NCBI RefSeq assembly: GCF_036884655.1
Contig: NC_088357.1
Location: 4,207,001 to 4,271,000 of the forward strand
Source of the DNA: Musa acuminata AAA Group
Lineage: Eukaryota > Streptophyta > Magnoliopsida > Zingiberales > Musaceae
Length of the DNA stretch: 64,000 nt
Reading direction: 5' to 3'
The position numbers and the translations under genes are program-made. This document shows positions 17,355-29,400 of this stretch, piece after piece. The stretch's first letter is position 1; each line of letters starts with the position of its first letter. Under the pieces are notes generated by a model. The model saw only the letters and a list, made by a program, of their open reading frames with translations, had not been told where the DNA came from and ran no database searches.

Positions 17355-20238
17355 CAATCTCGTTAGTCAAATATCCGTATCATAATTCATCCATGTAATG
17401 TCTGCATATTATTTATCAGGAGAAGGGCAAGAAATCAGGAAAGTAAATGATCTTTTTCAGAACCGACACGATGAATTATAAGTTATCCTGTGACGCAAGT
17501 TTCTTTCCACGTGCTGCGTGCTTCGTGCTTCGTCTTCACTCCTACTGTATCAGATCCTGCTGCTCTTATTTCTCCTCGGCAACGGCATCCCACGGAAGTC
17601 TACGGATCAGCACACAACGTAAAGGGGAAAGCCGTCTTCACTTGTTTATTTCCTCTTCGGCTTTCCTGTAATTTGCATGCGTCGACGTCGACGTCGTCGT
17701 CGTCGGTGCCTCTCTTGGCCACTCGAGAGATATGGCACATTAAATGTCTCTATCAGAGGCTTCCAAGCCACAACTTGCCGAGCCATGAATGGTGATGCTG
17801 TGTCCACGCTGTGACCGGGAATAAAGTGGGATTTATCCTCCGAAGGTCGTGTGCAGATGAAGCCACGCAGGAACAAGCAATATATATATATATATATGGA
17901 GATGTGTTTGGTACACCCACCTCCTCAATTTGGAATATAAGACCCCTAATATTTTTTTTATTATAACTTTTATTTTAAAATTTTTAATAAATAATAATGA
18001 ATACATTATTAGTTAATCATCGATGGAAAAAAAAATATCTAAGTCACCTTCCACCCATTAATTCGTGTTGACAAGAGTCCAAAATAAGTCAAAGGTAAAT
18101 AGTTCATGATTATCTCTCTCTCTCTCGTCACTCATATAAGAGGTCAAATGGAGATTATTGAAAGCAATTAGAGATTATTTTTCTCATAAAATATTTTATA
18201 TAAACGTTTATTTTCAATACATGAGAGGAATTTATTTATTTTGACTACTTTCGTTCGAACTTATATTTAGGGTTACAAATTTGGGTAGGATTGGATCATG
18301 AAACATTTTTTGATCTCGATCTTCGTGTAGATGATACATCAATAACTTAATGTTTTCATCTTAGAGTCACATCAAACTATCCTACTGACCAAGATGTAAA
18401 CGATACTTTCCCTCAACAATTGGTTATATGAGATATAATATATCAATTTATATTTTTACTATCAAAAATAATTTTTGGAGTGTTCGAGTCAAATTGATTT
18501 ATTATTCCACACACTATAGAATAATACGCGTCATGAAGAATATTAATATATATATATATATAAATATATATAAAATAGAAAAAAGAGATATGTGGATATA
18601 TAGATGATAGAGAATAATCAAATATCATATCATTATCTTTAATAAAAAATAAATAAGTTGATCATTAACATCGAAAATCAAATTACCCACGATTCAAGTT
18701 GGAACCATAAATACCAATTTGTATGATCCGATTAAGTTCTTTTTTCTAATGTTGAGTAGTAAAATTTGAATTCATCAATATCATTTTATATAATAGATAA
18801 ATTGATTAGATGTCTGCATGAGCTAATGATTTATAATCTTATCACATCCACCAATCTCAAGCGACCATATCATACCAATTGAGTTCACGTACACTCCATC
18901 TTTGTAAATTTCGATCCATGAGGTCGGAAAAAATCATGAACATGAGATAACTATAAACCCCTATATCTAAGAATAAAAGGATGGCGAGTCAATTATTGTC
19001 ATCAATCATGATGGATAAAAAGGCTCGAGCACTTGCTCCTTAGACTTCCATCGACTACTCTCTCACATCCCATTTAGCCAAATAAACATCTAGCCATTTT
19101 CCCTCGAATCATTGGAAGTGATGTTGTCGTATGTGAAGTTGGCAGCCAAGAGGCTAATTAGCACAAACAATGTGGCCATGGGATACAAGTAGGTGTCGGC
19201 TGCCCCTCCGCTTCAAGAAGATTAGATGCATCAGACAAAATCTAGAAAAAAAGGGGGAAAAAAATGAAAGAAAAGATCTACTGTCATCAATGTTATGTAA
19301 AGTGTGGATAACATAAGAAAGTACACGAGAGAAGTTTGGAGATTGGATTCAGATGCAAGAGAGAGTATTACCTCTCAGGGACGCACCATTCATTCTCTCT
19401 CTCTCTCTCTTCGTTGTCGCTCTCACCGACAAGCACGCTTCGTGGTCTCATGTAATGGCTGCTTTGAGCAACTGAGGTTAAGAGCATGAAAGAGATGGAA
19501 GAAACCATCGGAACCTGCACTTATCTTCTTCTTCGTTCTGCTGTCTTCCTCTCCCTACTGTTGCTGTGAGAGGGCACAACTCACACCTCTCGATGAAGCA
19601 TTTCAGATTCTACAAGGAAGCCTCCGCAATCCATAAAAGCTCACTTATTGATCCTAATGCACACTAGTGGCTTCCACCGATGACCTAACCGGTTGGGCAC
19701 TGTGCTAAGCCACACCATATACGTGCAATGGACCTTCTAAAAGCTCAGAGGTAGTGGACGGTGGGAGAGCTTAATGCTCAGCCACCAAAGTCCTTTTCAA
19801 GAACACCACCACCACCACCACCAACAAAAAGAAAAGTTGTACAGCATATAAGGGAAGACTCACTGGCAACGAAGATTTGTATATCCAACTGAGATCTATC
19901 ACCACGCATCCATGCATGCCATCTTTGGGACCTGAAGCTATCAAGAGAGATTAAATTGCCGGCCATTTGTCCTCCAAAGTAGGGCAGTGGTCTGTCTCAG
20001 GCAATGGAAAATCCTTGCTCCGATAACAGCAACCGAACGAAAGGAGAGCCCCAATGAATTAATGGTTTGTGGCTGTGGCCTCGAGATGGTGAGAAGTGCA
20101 CCTCCTATGGTAGATGAAGACCACCAAACTTGGCGCAGGCCATACGAAGGCGAAGGTATTGTGTCCATGTCGAAGCAATCTTTAACGAAGGTATCGGTTT
20201 CAGTTTCCAAAGGAGGAGGAGGACGGCGATAAATTTTT

Positions 20239-20516
20239 AGTCCCACATTGGAATCTTTAGAGGCTGGTTTCCATAAATAAGGGGCTAGAAATGGATTGGG
20301 CCCGTTATCGCTTCGCCAAAGTCCGGCCCGTTTTATCATCACATGATTGCCAGCGTTCGTCGTTTCCTGACCGTTGGATCAAAAAGCCAGCCTTCGAAAA
20401 CTGACGAAGGATCTCCAACCCGAAACCGACCTGAAACCCTACAGAAGGCGTCCCCTCCCCGTCGAAGCCGCCGTCGTCTCTGTCTGAAACCCTGCCGAGG
20501 TGGCAGCGAAGCGGCG
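20239..20516 (+). promoter_or_regulatory. eIF3d promoter and leader, with telo-box and snRNA-USE-like motif
   Basis: AAACCCTA at 20434-20441 is a telo-box, common in the leaders and promoters of plant translation genes. Farther up, GTCCCACATTG (20240-20250) is one base off the plant snRNA upstream sequence element RTCCCACATCG. A TATA-like ATAAATAA follows about 21 bp later at 20272-20279. No recognised snRNA follows, so the USE match may be chance or a relic. The leader is open in frame with the coding sequence back to an ATG at 20343. Confidence 0.45.
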
Positions 20517-22301
20517 ATGGGCTTCGACGTGGGCGTTGTCCCCTTCAATCTCGACGGATGGGGTCCGCCCAAGAGTCCCGCCGCTCCCCTCCTCCTCTCC
20601 AGGAACGACGGGGAATCCACCCAGCCGGCCAACATCCCCTTCGCCCCCTTCTCCCGATCCGAGAAGCTTGGACGCGTTGCCGACTGGACTCGCAATCCTA
20701 ATTTCGGCAACAACGCTGCCCGGTCTGCTGGAGGCCGCGACGCCGTCTTCGACTTCGCCCTTGACGAGTCCTCCGCCCTCTCTGGCGCTGCTGCTGACGA
20801 TTCTTCCTTCCGCCTTGTCGATGGTAAGCCCCCTCCGCGACCCAAGTTCGGCCCTCGCTGGCGCTTCCAGCAGCGCCCGCAGCTGCCGCAGCGCCGCGAC
20901 GAGGAGGTCGAGGCTCGGAAACGGGAGGCCGAGAAGGAGCGTGCCCGCCGCGACCGTCTCTATCGCCTTCACCACCGCTCCTACGCTTCCGCCGGTGGTC
21001 ACGGCGCCGCTGGCTCCCACCGCGATGCCCCTGCCCGCAAGTCCTCCGTCGACATACAGCCCGAATGGACCATGCTCGACCAGATCCCCTTTTCCACCTT
21101 CTCCAAGCTCTCCTTCTCCGTCCCTGACCCGCCCGAGGACCTCCTCGTCTGTGGCGCCCTCGAGTTTTACGACCGCTCCTTCGACCGCGTCAACCCCAAG
21201 AACGAGCGCCGCCTGGAGCGCTTCAAGTCCCGCAACTTCTTCAAGGTCACCACCTCCGACGACCCTGTCATCCGCCGCCTCGCCGCCGATGACAAGGCCA
21301 CTGTGTTCGCCACCGATGCCATCCTTTCCGCGCTCATGTGCGCCCCACGATCTGTGTACTCCTGGGACATTGTCATCCAGCGTGTCGGTAACAAGCTCTT
21401 CTTCGACAAGCGCGACAGGTCTCAGCTCGACCTCCTCTCCGTCCATGAGACCTCGCAGGAGCTCCTCCCTGATGCCAAGGAGGACATCAACTCAGCATAC
21501 TCCCTCGCCGTCGAGGCCACGTACATCAACCAGAACTTCTCCCAGCAGGTGCTTGTGCGTGACGGAAACAAGGTTACCTTCGATGAACCCAACCCCTTTG
21601 CTTCCGAAGGCGAGGAAGTTGCCTCCGTTGCATACCGGTACCGACGCTGGAAGCTCGACGAAGACACTCATATCATCGCTCGCTGTGAGGTGCATAGCGT
21701 GACCGACGTGAAGGGGCAGCGAGCCTTCATGACCCTGAACGCTCTCAACGAGTTTGACCCCAAGTTCTCAGGGGTTGACTGGAGGCAGAAACTTGAGACA
21801 CAGAGGGGAGCAGTTCTCGCTACCGAGCTAAAGAACAATGCCAACAAGCTCGCGAAGTGGACGGCTCAAGCCCTCCTTGGTGGTGCTGATTTGATGAAGC
21901 TGGGGTATGTCTCAAGGGTCCATCCCCGAGACCACTTCAACCATGTTATTTTGAGCGTGATCGGGTACAAGCCCAAGGACTTTGCAACCCAGATCAATCT
22001 CAATACCTCTAACATGTGGGGGATTGTGAAGTCGATCGTGGACCTCTGCATGAAGCTCAACGAGGGGAAGTATGTGCTTGTGAAGGACCCGGTCAAGCCG
22101 CAGGTCAGGATCTATGAGGTTCCAGCAGATGCATTTGAAAATGAATACGTGGAAGAGCCACTGCCGGAGGAGGAGCAGGTGCAGCCACCTGCGGAGGAAG
22201 ATGCCACTGTGGGAGCTACGGATGCAGCAGCAGAAGCAGAGCCCAACACGGCAGCTGGAGCAGCGGAGGGGGAGAGGGACGCTATTGCCTCTGCCGTCTG
22301 A
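20517..22301 (+). CDS. Eukaryotic translation initiation factor 3 subunit d (eIF3d)
   Basis: Subunit of the eIF3 complex, which joins the 40S ribosome to mRNA; in other eukaryotes eIF3d can itself bind the 5' cap. One uninterrupted frame gives 594 residues, close to the roughly 590 of the Arabidopsis protein. The N-terminus MGFDVGVVPFNLDGWGPP and the following NIPFAPFSRSEKLGRVADWT block are the family signature. Next come an Arg-rich stretch (about 175-215) and the conserved cap-binding-like core (LLVCGALEFYDRSFDR through GADLMKLGYVSR). An acidic Glu/Ala-rich tail closes the protein. The ATG at 20517 was chosen because the family begins MxGFDVG; an in-frame ATG at 20343 would add 58 Arg/Ser-rich residues with no family support. 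GC at third positions is very high, and frames of 335 and 400 codons elsewhere in the gene are shadows of this. Confidence 0.95.
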   Translation: MGFDVGVVPFNLDGWGPPKSPAAPLLLSRNDGESTQPANIPFAPFSRSEKLGRVADWTRNPNFGNNAARSAGGRDAVFDFALDESSALSGAAADDSSFRLVDGKPPPRPKFGPRWRFQQRPQLPQRRDEEVEARKREAEKERARRDRLYRLHHRSYASAGGHGAAGSHRDAPARKSSVDIQPEWTMLDQIPFSTFSKLSFSVPDPPEDLLVCGALEFYDRSFDRVNPKNERRLERFKSRNFFKVTTSDDPVIRRLAADDKATVFATDAILSALMCAPRSVYSWDIVIQRVGNKLFFDKRDRSQLDLLSVHETSQELLPDAKEDINSAYSLAVEATYINQNFSQQVLVRDGNKVTFDEPNPFASEGEEVASVAYRYRRWKLDEDTHIIARCEVHSVTDVKGQRAFMTLNALNEFDPKFSGVDWRQKLETQRGAVLATELKNNANKLAKWTAQALLGGADLMKLGYVSRVHPRDHFNHVILSVIGYKPKDFATQINLNTSNMWGIVKSIVDLCMKLNEGKYVLVKDPVKPQVRIYEVPADAFENEYVEEPLPEEEQVQPPAEEDATVGATDAAAEAEPNTAAGAAEGERDAIASAV

Positions 22302-25300
22302 GGGGTATCCGCAGTTCATCTTTTATTTTTCTTCTTCTTTGGAAATAATATCTTTGTCAACTAATACTATATTATACTTGTGGGGTTGTCTTTGTCATGC
22401 ATGATTGGTGTGTTGAGGGTCCTCAGACAGTCTTCATATATATATATATATATATATAGTGTTGCAGCTATTACCACGTCTCTTCCTGTCTCCATGAAGA
22501 CAGGGGACACTAGGTTTCCTCCTGCGGGTTCTGTGGGCTCCGCGAGGCGTTATGACGTCATGGATTAAATAAGAAGCCGATTCTTACGTCATCCCATGCC
22601 GCCGGCGTCTCGTCTCCAAAAAAAAAAAGCAGAGCATGCGGATGCGAGATCCACCGTACAATCTTCATAAGCATTGAATCGAACGGTGACTGCTGCGCCA
22701 ATGCGTAATATACTGCAATTTTCTCCTCCCACTAAATGGGGGAGGACAAACGAACCCGAGATTCCAGAAACCCATCACCGACCTTCCGCCCATCTCTCCC
22801 TCCTCCCTCTCTCCGACCGCTCCCGTGGGAGGGCGACTTCTCTGCCGATCCATTCTGACCCTTCTTCCCTCTCTGGCTCTATTTGGTGGCCTTCGTCGGT
22901 TGCTCCTGCCCCGTTCTTGCTTTGGCTCTTCGATTCTTCCCGTGTTGAAGAAGCTCCACCTGGGGTCCCTCTGATCCCTGAAGAATAATGAGGGGGAGAA
23001 CTCTCGCTCGGTTTCTTTGGTTCCTCTTTATTCTTGGATCTTCATGCGGTCGTTTCTTGCAGTTCTCGTTAGGGTTTGATTGTAGAGGAAGATGGTGGTG
23101 TCCGATCGAGTGACACCCGGTCAGGTATGGGAAATCTCTGTGCTCTTTTTTCTGTTTTCGGGTACCAGTATATGGGTATTTTGCAAGGATTTCATGGATT
23201 CTTGGTTCCCTTTTTTTGTTTGTACGAGAAATTGCTTTGGGGATTCTAGAAAATTGCGGACTCATAAATGCTAATAACAATGGGGTTGATATACGGTAGG
23301 CAGATTGGTAGATCCAGATGTTCTTGCATCATCTGGGTGTGAGGAAGTCTCGACATTGGTTGGTGTTGACCTGCTTTTGGTGCTCTGTTTCTGATACTGA
23401 TGTGGTGAAGAACTTTTGAGTAGATAACATGAGATAGATACACTCGGTATTCATTGGATGAATTGGCCCTGTTTGGATGGTCGTTGTTTGGCCTGTCAGC
23501 TAATTGTTTGGGTGAATGCAAGCGACAGAAATTTGTGATTTGAATGCAATCTCACAACTGATGCTCGGAGAAATATAACTTTGGACACTTTTGGTGCAAG
23601 CAAGTTTCTCAACCCCTATGTGTATGAGAACTTAGTTATCAAGGTTCCCATGTCAATGGTGTGGGATTTGCTTAGGACCCCTAAGAAAGCAAAGATGTTT
23701 GAGGATTTTTGAGGTGAATTATCATCTGAATCTTGAAGATCTTCCTTCCCACCTTTATCGAGTCGCACTCTATTGCGAGGTACCAGTGGGACAGCTGGGT
23801 CCACAAAGCTGCCTCCTTCTTCTCCTCTTTGCTTCTTCGTTCAACGCCTCGTCCTCCTCGAGCTCAAGAAGCTCCTTGAGGCTCTCAACCTGTGCTTCTT
23901 AGTGAGTGAGATCAACCAGCTTAACCTGTTCCAGAGTATGCGACTTTGCAACCGTTTCTTTTGTTTTTTAGGAATAGGATGGTTAGATTCTTTCTACTTT
24001 GTCTTTGAAACTATACCAAGTATATTTGTGCCAGAGTTTTCTGATGTGATGTTAATCCTAAGATGCTATGAGAGCCTGAAATTATGGAGTCATTATTTAC
24101 TATTGATTAGCTTTATGTCTGACAATCAAATTGAATCAGAACAAGACTCACCGATCCTTATGTGCTTTGAACAATTCCATCTAGGTGTTCTTTTTTGTTT
24201 TTTTTAAAGAGAATAGATACAATGGGTTTGCTCCTAATGTCATGTACTATAATTTTGAATATTTGCATACAAATCTACAAAATTTATGCAAATGATACCT
24301 TCTCTTCGCTCAACTGTTTGCTGATGTTATAATGGAATCTAAGGGGATTCCATTTTTTCAAAATTTAGATGTTTCATGCAATGTTAAATCATTTATGGAA
24401 TGCGGTGTCCGGGTGATATACTTGTTATGCTACAATTGTTAAATGTAACATAGTTGAAAGTCGAATTTAGGTTGGGAGAAAATGAGAGCAGAACAATTAC
24501 TGGACACAGAACAGCTGTCATATATTGTTGGAAAAGAGTTTCACATATATTTAATCTTGTGGAAAAGAAATCCACAGCTAAATAATACTTAACCACGCGT
24601 GCAAGCTTTTTAGGTTCTCTTACTATGGAAGAGCTGTTTTGTCTGCTAAAAGCGTTGGGCTTCAGGTTCGTCATCACATGACCACTGATCGTACTCGATA
24701 GGTATTAGGTAGAGGTGGAGAGGAGATGGATACCTTCAAGGAGTTAAATGTTAAGATTGTTCAGAGGTACACAGGAACTTCTCAGTTAGCCTTCTGTTTC
24801 CATGAATGAATACTGTCGATAAATTCTGATCAAATTGTCATACATTTAGGTATAACTTGCTTCTGGAATAGCAGCAGAGCTTGGAATTGTGATGGTCCTC
24901 ATCATATGAGTGTTATGATGCAATCGGATGTTTCTTGTTGAACTTTTGAAGCTTTTACCTTCGGTGGGTTGTTGGTTAAGTTAGTTTGTGGGGGGTTTTC
25001 AACAGACACCAAATTCTCTGGCGCCGTTTACAATGATCAGTTTCTCTGTGTGACCAACTTGCAGGTATCAAGTCCCTTTATTATAATAGTGTAACCCTGA
25101 TTATTTAGTGTTGAAACGCAGTTTATTGATGTTGGTGCTGTAGATTTCATTGTGCTACTGCTCTTTGAAACTCTGCAGTATCCATTAATGCATTTGTGTC
25201 CTTGATCTTAAGGACTACGATGCTTCTATAATTTTGCAAGATTTGACTGTTCATTATCAGTGATGATTTATTTAGTTGAACTTCCTATTCTCTCTTTTAT

Positions 25301-25925
25301 AAGAAGGCAAAAAGAAGAAGAAAAAAAAAAGGGACCTTTTTATTCCGTGGTCATCTCCAGATTGATCAATCATGGCTTGGCTTATCCCCAAATACTCCAT
25401 TTGTTGGAGTGAAACAAGTACTCCAGTAGTTACTATGGATACAAATATGAAAAGTATAGATATTTGTGTTTGTTGCAGGTCTTTCCAAGCTGAACAATCT
25501 TCTAATGAGGTTAGAGATCCAGGAAGAAGAACTAGATTAGCAAGCATCCACCAGAAACAGCATGATAATGGAGGTGACGACTGCAATGACAGTCAGAGGA
25601 TTCTGAGACACAATGGTTTTCATTATCGGGATCATACCCAATGAATGGGAGAAGGCGCTCAAAGGAATGTTTCTTTCTCAGCACATTCATCAACATTTGT
25701 CTGCGGTTAAATTCTACTGGAGAATTTAACGTTTCTTTCTCAGCACATTCATCTGCTTTTAGTGTCGACTGTTGCTATTCTTGCAATTCGCCGGTGGCTA
25801 TTGCCATCCTTCAGCATCAAAACACTAGGAGACAGACACGACGCAAGCCATCTGCTGTGCGGCTTTTCCACATGTTGGCATCACTAATATTCAGAACAAT
25901 TTTAAACCCTAAGAACATTTATAAT
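22302..25925. other. eIF3d 3' flank and region with unassembled exon-like pieces
   Basis: A (TA)n run lies at 22438-22458. From about 22560 the plus strand looks like a gene start: TATA-like attaaataag, a CT-rich leader, then ATG at 23092 with a good splice donor 33 bases later. Farther on, segments with plausible splice borders and clean reading occur at about 24614-24663 (FSYYGRAVLSAKSVGLQ), 24711-24764 (GGEEMDTFKELNVKIVQ), 25006-25064 (TKFSGAVYNDQFLCVTNLQ) and 25478-25546 (LSKLNNLLMRLEIQEEELD then stop). Their phases do not all connect, so exons are missing or the gene is broken. The protein family is not recognised. Confidence 0.35.
23092..23124 (+). other. Candidate first exon reading MVVSDRVTPGQ
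   Basis: ATG to CAG|GTATGG gives 11 codons, phase 0. The xVTPGQ ending resembles the N-terminus I remember for plant REDUCED WALL ACETYLATION (CAS1-domain) proteins, where it is followed by VSFFLG. No such continuation is visible downstream, so this is either an orphan exon or chance. Confidence 0.2.
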
Positions 25926-25989
25926 TAGTGATGATTTCATATGTTAGTCTCATAGGCGATCAAGAATTTCCAATAATATCCAACGATAC

Positions 25990-26181
25990 AAGTTGGCAAA
26001 TCACCTGGTGCACTCGAACATCTGGAATACTTGATTCTATCAAATCTAGTTCACTTCATGGAACCTGGGCGATCATTAGTACGTCCGCATCACGAATTTC
26101 CCCAATGCGAGTCAGTCGGCATATCATTTGGTGCACTCACTCGAACATCCGGAATACTTGATTCTATCAAATCTAGTTCAA
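25990..26181. repeat. Tandem direct repeat, about 127-bp period
   Basis: Copy 1 (about 25991-26053) and copy 2 (about 26111-26181) share agtyggcawatca, ggtgcactc and a nearly identical stretch of about 33 bp beginning ggaatacttgattctatc. Copy 2 has an extra cact near its centre. No coding meaning is seen. Confidence 0.75.
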
Positions 26182-26404
26182 CTCGGAGGCGGCCCCAAAT
26201 CATCCTTCGACCGAAGAAACGAAACTTCAACAGATGCCTACATAACCATCTACAACAGGATCAATATAATTTTAATGAGTCAAGACGTAGCTATCGAATC
26301 ATGGACAATGACACATGCATGATGGCTATTCTAACCTAACGGTACAGCCATCTCAAATGTGCAAGATGTCTCATACCGTAAGTTTTGGACTTGGACAAAC
26401 ATAA

Positions 26405-29400
26405 TCACTGCTTGGTGGGAGTCCGCTGGGGGGTCGATGACTGAGAACCCGTAGTTTGCTCAACTTTCATCAAGTTGGCCTCTTCAGCCTACAAAAGAAA
26501 TGATCTCATCAGGCATTTTAGAGAGTAAAAGTAATGCATCAGTCGTAAATTTTCTCCATCCTAATTATTCATCACCCAAATTGTCAACTTAGAAAAGATT
26601 TCACCTTCTCATTTCTAATGCATCAATACGTAATAAATGCTATCTTATAGCAGTAAGTTCTTTGTACTCCCAACATGTAGGAGTAATTCTATCAACTGCA
26701 CAGATCCAAGGAGATTTCCCATTAATATAGGTTCTATAAAAACAGTAGAAACTTTATGAAAAGCAACAACCTCATCAATTCTCCACAATCGATGCCAAAT
26801 TTAGTAGTGTGCAAGAAAAGAATTGCTAAAAGATCAACTAAACTTCAATGGGTAAAAAAATATACCATAATGGCTGCTGCCTAGTACAATCATTATGCAT
26901 CCTCACAAAATTCAGCTAGATATTGGTGCATCTTAGGGGGGGATGCAACAACGTTTGCTACGTGCAATTATACTACTAATTATAATCCCATAGACATAAA
27001 TAAGCCAATTTTCTATCAACGACAACCTGATGCATTAGTTTTTTCATGTTCAGACATCAAACAGAAGAAGCCTGGTTATCTTAAAGAAGCTAGGTTCACG
27101 TTATGTCAACTGCTAAAAGATCAGGGCTGGGTTTAGGTTTAATTACTATTCAACTAAGTCAATTTCCTGTTGAAGTCTGATTAGGCTTTTAAATGTCAAA
27201 ATTCAATTTAGGTCAGCTTTATATGTTACAGTCAAATTTAACTTGAGTTTTGTTCAGGTTTATTATTTTGTATCAGTACCAAGTCTATTAAGTCAAATTT
27301 AGGTCAGTTTTGTGTTGCGTAAATACTTAGTATATGATACTTATTTTTATTCTTATTTTCTGGTTGAACCCTCTAATTGAAATCTCTTGATATTCCAACT
27401 ACATATAAATAAGTAGGTTGAGTCTATGGTAATTATAATGAATTATGGATGAAATTCAAGTTTCTTTTAAGACCTATGGCCCAGTCATCGTCTCCATCTT
27501 CTTCTTCCTCTAAGCCTGCTTGTTTTAGATCACGGCAAACACCTAAGAGAACTACAAGTTTTGGAATTTACAAGAGAATTGTCAACTTTCTGACGATGAT
27601 CTTCCTTTTGCTTATTGGTTGCATAGTGTTCAGGCATAATTTGGTGTTCTAAGATTGTGAACTAAGAAACTAATTAATATCTAGAAAATTTCTTGAAATG
27701 GTAACAAAAGAACTGAAATCTAATGAAAGTTAGACTTATTACCTAAAAGGAATATGCATCATTCTCCACCTTTCCAAATCTAATTTTAGAAAGCATATAG
27801 TCTTCGAATAATTATGGCTTGTTTTTGTTGTTGTCATATAACCTTTGAATACACATGAAATGGCAGTTTGTATAGATGGCATGGTCCGAACAAGAAAATT
27901 AATAGATAAGTTAATAAATACTTGTATTTATTACTGTGAAATAAATGGCCTACCTGAAGATGAGAACTAGTCGGTTGAACTTGAATTTCTGATGCATCGA
28001 ATCTCTGCTGCTGTTGGTGCTCTAGCTGCTGCACCTGTAATAGTTGCTGCTGTTGGTGCTGCTGCTGTAGTAGCAAAAGTTGTTGTTGCTGTTGTTGTAG
28101 TAGCTGCTGCTGTTGGAAAAATTGTTGTGGTGCTTGTTGCTGTTGCTGCTGGAGCATCTGCTGTTGAAGTAGCTGCTGTTGCTGCTGCAGGTACAGCTGC
28201 TGATGAAGATACATCTGTTGCTGCTGTTGTTGCAGGTATAAAAGCTGCTGCTGTTCTTGTGTCTGATTAGCCTGCTCATTCTGTTGCTGAAGATGAGATG
28301 GTTTTTGCTGCGGCTGATGTTGATGGTTCTGGTTTTGCGTTGGCGAAGAAAGGTTTTGTTGCGGCTCCTGTTGGTTAAGTTGTTGGTATTGTTGCTGCTG
28401 TAGTTGGAGGAGCAATTGTTGGGTCTCCAGTGACAGCTGCTGAGAGAGAGATTCTTGTGGTTGTTGTGCCTGTGAAATCTGTGATGACTGTTGTTGCTGC
28501 TGCTGCTGCTGCTGTTGCTGTTGCAGATAGTACAATTGTTGCTGATAATAATGCCAGATATGAGGTGCAAACACTTGGCCACTTTGAGAATATCCATATT
28601 GTTCACTGTTCTGGTGCAGTTGCTGGTAAACTAGAGTTTGGGCTTGAGAAGCAGGTTGAGGGCTGGGTTGGGGTTGCACATATACCAAACCCTGATGCTG
28701 CATATTTTGCCCTGCCCAAGCATAGTTGCCATTTTGGTAGGCTTGAGCAGCAGCCATCTGATACAGAAGCTGGATTTGGTTAGCCTGCTGAGCTTGCGTG
28801 CTTGTCCAAACCTGAGACTGACATGGATGACTTTGATCCATAAGAAGCTGTGAGCTAGTTCCAGCAGAAGGGTTCTGGATCTGTGCAGGAACCTGCCCTT
28901 GCTGAGGTTGTGATGCTTGGCTATGCTGATGAGATGAGGTAACTTCTTCAGGAGCCTGCCTTCCATAGCTCATCTGGGTCCAGCTTCCTCCGCTGCTATC
29001 AAGTTGAGGAGATGCAATACTAACAGGTAAATCATGCTTCAATTTAGACTTTGATTGAGCGCTCTGTTGCTGTTGCAATTTCAATTCTGCAGCTATAGCA
29101 GGAGGCTCAGTAGCTTGATGCGAATGTGACTCATCTTTCTGAAAATCAGCTTGAGAAGATGTGCTTAATTTCATGTCCAATGGATCAGGTTCATCACATC
29201 CAGAGGCCTCAACTGTGTCCATACCATCGTGAACTTTGCTGCCACATGGAACCGTAATTACTTGTTCTGAAAGTTCAGTCTCAACTAGAGTGTTCAAAGT
29301 CACCTGCCGACTGTCAGAGTCTGGAGAATTCATTTGGAGATTGTCGCGCGAAGGTGGTCTTATGTTGTCATCTGAATTGTGTTCAGGTTTATCATTTTCA

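Larger units (their letters stand above)
15787..20230. other. AT-rich spacer between MAPK and eIF3d
   Basis: No gene recognised. Open frames such as 16128-16544 (+), 15964-16203 (-) and 19941-20342 (-) show no domains, splice context or family resemblance. The stretch is rich in simple repeats (16699-16780, 17285-17352, 17879-17898, 18546-18572) and in A/T runs. Confidence 0.5.

Noticed and set aside
20439..21702. Long open frames of 335 codons (-) and 400 codons (+, other frame) within eIF3d
   Set aside because: They overlap a conserved GC-rich coding sequence; high GC at third positions removes stops in other frames. Neither reads like a protein family.
27992..28783. Plus-strand Ala/Val-rich open frames
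   Set aside because: Complement of the poly-Gln coding tract of PRP39; pure repeat shadow.
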